A stretch of DNA of 6,659 nucleotides from Candidatus Aerophobota bacterium (GTDB taxonomy: Bacteria > Aerophobota > Aerophobia > Aerophobales > B3-G15), in assembly GCA_011372105.1 (NCBI GenBank), contig DRTT01000165.1, positions 1-6,659 on the forward strand, in the 5' to 3' direction. The notes under the pieces are model-generated. The model ran no database searches and was not told where the DNA came from. It saw only the letters and a program-made list of their open reading frames with translations. Position 1 is the first letter of the stretch; every line of letters starts with the position of its first letter. This document shows, one piece after another, positions 5,661 through 6,659 of the stretch. A program made the position numbers and the translations under genes.

Positions 5661-6155
5661 TTATTTGTTCCATGTAGAAAGCACCTGAGCTATTAGTCCG
5701 GCAATAGGAGGGAAGAAAAAAGTACTTACAAGCCGGATAACTGTAAATCGCCAACCTAATATTCCAACTTCCATGGGCAATCGCGAGACAGCCCACAATG
5801 ACCATCCTGTTAAAAATGCAACCATAGTTCCCACACCAGCTCCTGCCTTTAAAAGCCCTGCTACAAGAGGCAGGCTGACATAAGGACCGCCGGGAGTTAA
5901 CCCTCCGGCAACTGTTCCAACTAAAATTCCGCGAATGCCGGATGCTGCCCCAAGCCATTTATCTAACAATTCATGTGGAAGAAGAACCTGAATCATGCCT
6001 GCTACAATAAATGCAAAGATAAGCAGTGGTAAAATTTGAAGAATCATATTTAAAGAAAGTTTCATCCCCTCTAAATGCTGGGATTGACCTTTGAAGTATC
6101 CTGTGAGAATAAGAATGAATGCCAGTATTCCCATTATGAGGGTTGGAATCAGCAT
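5661..6155 (-). CDS. Half-length permease of the COG0701 (UPF0718/ArsP_1, YraQ) family
   Basis: A 164-residue integral membrane protein with about five hydrophobic segments (about 2-20, 36-58, 74-90, 92-120, 134-160). The conserved motif GGLTPGGPYVSLPLVAGLL (84-102) followed by KAGAG identifies the family. Full-length members are about 300-350 residues and look like two related halves. This protein matches one half, so it probably pairs as a homodimer or with a second half gene outside the window. Relatives include ArsP, an exporter of trivalent organoarsenicals, but most are of unknown substrate and often lie beside ArsR regulators and small thioredoxin-like proteins. The chosen ATG has AAAGGAGG seven bases upstream. 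An in-frame ATG at 6185 with AGAGG before it would add a Lys-rich 10-residue leader and cannot be excluded. Confidence 0.85.
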   Translation of the reverse strand: MLIPTLIMGILAFILILTGYFKGQSQHLEGMKLSLNMILQILPLLIFAFIVAGMIQVLLPHELLDKWLGAASGIRGILVGTVAGGLTPGGPYVSLPLVAGLLKAGAGVGTMVAFLTGWSLWAVSRLPMEVGILGWRFTVIRLVSTFFFPPIAGLIAQVLSTWNK

Positions 6156-6220
6156 AATCTTACCTCCTTTTTTGTTTTTGTTCATAATATACCTCTGCTG
6201 CAAAGGCCAATCTATACAGG

Positions 6221-6249
6221 ATTTTACAGACTTTGGGTCCTCTTGTCAA
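6221..6249 (-). promoter_or_regulatory. Strong promoter of the permease gene
   Basis: A perfect TTGACA (6249-6244), a 17-bp spacer and TAAAAT (6226-6221) predict a start near 6214 and a leader of about 60 bases before the ATG. Its -35 shares bases with the tRNA promoter on the opposite strand. Confidence 0.7.
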
Positions 6250-6270
6250 TAATGGGGTATTTATTATAAT
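6243..6270 (+). promoter_or_regulatory. Promoter of the tRNA-Gly gene
   Basis: TTGTCA (6243-6248), a 16-bp spacer and a perfect TATAAT (6265-6270) place the start near 6277, only about four bases before the mature tRNA end. A very short 5' leader is usual for a single tRNA gene. Confidence 0.6.
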
Positions 6271-6280
6271 AATAAATGGT

Positions 6281-6355
6281 GCGGGAATAGCTCAGTGGTA
6301 GAGCATCAGCTTCCCAAGCTGAGGGTCGCGGGTTCGAATCCCGTTTCCCGCTCCA
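6281..6355 (+). tRNA. tRNA-Gly (anticodon CCC)
   Basis: A complete 75-base cloverleaf. The acceptor stem GCGGGAA/TTCCCGC is 7 bp and perfect. The D arm is GCTC/GAGC around AGTGGTA. The anticodon arm is TCAGC/GCTGA with loop TTCCCAA, so the anticodon is CCC (6313-6315), reading GGG. The variable loop is GGGTC. The T arm is GCGGG/CCCGT with loop TTCGAAT and one G-T wobble. The discriminator is T (6352), typical of bacterial tRNA-Gly, and CCA is encoded (6353-6355). It has its own promoter and no neighbouring tRNA genes. Confidence 0.97.
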
Positions 6356-6381
6356 GTGCCTAAAAAGCTGTACTGGTAGGC

Positions 6382-6399
6382 ATCTTGTGAGCTCAAGAT
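6382..6399. repeat. Inverted repeat downstream of the tRNA gene
   Basis: ATCTTG-TGAGCT-CAAGAT forms a perfect 6-bp stem with a six-base loop, 27 bases past the CCA end. A second weak stem, TGCCT (6357-6361) with AGGCA (6378-6382), lies just before it. No T-run follows directly (the nearest is at 6413-6417), so a terminator role is only possible. Confidence 0.4.
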
Positions 6400-6415
6400 A
6401 GAAAACTATAGGTTT

Positions 6416-6433
6416 TTGTGACTAAATTGTGAC
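6416..6433. repeat. Direct repeat TTGTGAC, 11-bp period, beside the tRNA
   Basis: TTGTGAC occurs at 6416-6422 and again at 6427-6433, one helical turn apart and 60-80 bases from the tRNA 3' end. Tandem heptamers at helical spacing resemble arm-type binding sites of tyrosine integrases or an operator, but two short copies can also arise by chance. Confidence 0.4.
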
Positions 6434-6617
6434 CAAAAGCCATCTTATCCCTCCCTGCCTGGCCTGATTCTGGGGAAGAAGGTGATTTCTATTTACAAGA
6501 GAAGGTGTGTCTGGTAACCCTCCTTGCCATGTCAATGATAAAAGAGTTTGTAAAAGAGTAAGAGGGGAAATCTTTAAGTGAGATTTTATGTTCTACCCAC
6601 AACTCCCAAAATATCAT

Positions 6618-6646
6618 TTGAACTTTTTTGCATTATCTTGTATAAT
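6618..6646 (+). promoter_or_regulatory. Outward-facing sigma70-type promoter at the right edge
   Basis: TTGAAC (6618-6623), exactly 17 bp, then a perfect TATAAT (6641-6646) predict a start near 6653. The transcript would leave the window to the right, so its gene lies beyond the edge. Confidence 0.6.
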
Positions 6647-6659
6647 TTTGAAATGAATA

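Larger units (their letters stand above)
6356..6617. other. Gene-free stretch downstream of the tRNA
   Basis: No recognisable gene lies here. The two longest open frames are about 42 codons each: plus 6433-6561 and minus 6617-6489. They lack ribosome-binding sites and resemble nothing I know. The segment holds the short inverted and direct repeats listed separately. Its position 3' of a tRNA makes remnants of an integrated element possible, but no integrase is visible. Confidence 0.6.

Noticed and set aside
5654..5669. AACAA...TTGTT inverted repeat between the converging HAD and permease genes as a bidirectional terminator
   Set aside because: Only five AT-rich base pairs, overlapping both stop regions; too weak to call.
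5635..5958. Minus-strand frame overlapping the permease
   Set aside because: An alternative frame of the permease gene with unlikely composition. The permease frame carries the conserved GGLTPGGPY motif.
6156..6203. Longer permease start
   Set aside because: The added residues are hydrophilic and encode the AAAGGAGG site. The ATG at 6185 remains a weaker alternative.
6433..6561. Short plus-strand frame ending MSMIKEFVKE after the tRNA, considered as a transposase or integrase remnant
   Set aside because: About 42 codons, no start signal, and no motif I can tie to a recombinase family.
1..6659. CRISPR array, complete insertion sequence or replication origin
   Set aside because: No regularly spaced long repeats, no transposase gene with terminal inverted repeats, and no DnaA-box cluster seen.

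Overview
The window is AT-rich bacterial DNA. It has strong Shine-Dalgarno sequences (AAAGGAGG, GGGAGG), several clear sigma70-type promoters (TTGACA/TATAAT-like) and one tRNA gene with an encoded CCA end. The radical SAM family at the left is most common in anaerobes and archaea, and the proteins are rich in Lys, Glu and Ile. Together these fit an anaerobic, possibly deep-branching bacterium. I cannot name the lineage from the sequence.

Layout from left to right. A possible 18-codon Cys-rich gene tail enters from the left edge (plus, 1-57). It converges on a radical SAM protein with a C-terminal winged helix (minus, 97-1032). A divergent promoter region with shared -35 elements (1078-1124) separates this gene from a two-gene plus-strand operon (1160-2175). 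That operon encodes a membrane-anchored TPR-like protein and a His-rich four-helix membrane protein, with the ribosome-binding site of the second inside the last codons of the first. It abuts the end of a minus-strand operon read as arsR (3239-2949), glutaredoxin (2959-2711), thioredoxin (2679-2335) and a frameshifted Cys-rich small protein gene (2345-2176). The arsR promoter lies under a 28-bp near-palindrome that looks like an autoregulatory operator. Upstream on the same strand is pyruvate kinase (4706-3288) with its own strong promoter. Divergent from it is a HAD-family phosphatase of the Cof type (4873-5655). This converges, with a 5-bp gap, on a half-length COG0701/ArsP-type permease (6155-5661). 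The permease shares a -35 region with the tRNA-Gly(CCC) gene (6281-6355). The last 300 bases hold no recognisable gene. They contain short repeats next to the tRNA and a good outward-facing promoter at the right edge.

Functional reading. Pyruvate kinase and the HAD phosphatase are housekeeping metabolism and probably unrelated in regulation. The arsR-grx-trx-(Cys-rich protein) operon is the most coherent accessory unit: a Cys-containing ArsR regulator, two dithiol oxidoreductases and a decayed putative metal- or cluster-binding protein suggest a thiol, metal or sulfur stress response. COG0701 permeases often occur beside ArsR regulators and small redox proteins in other genomes, so the separate permease may belong to the same physiology, but nothing here links them transcriptionally. 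I see no complete mobile element, CRISPR array or origin.
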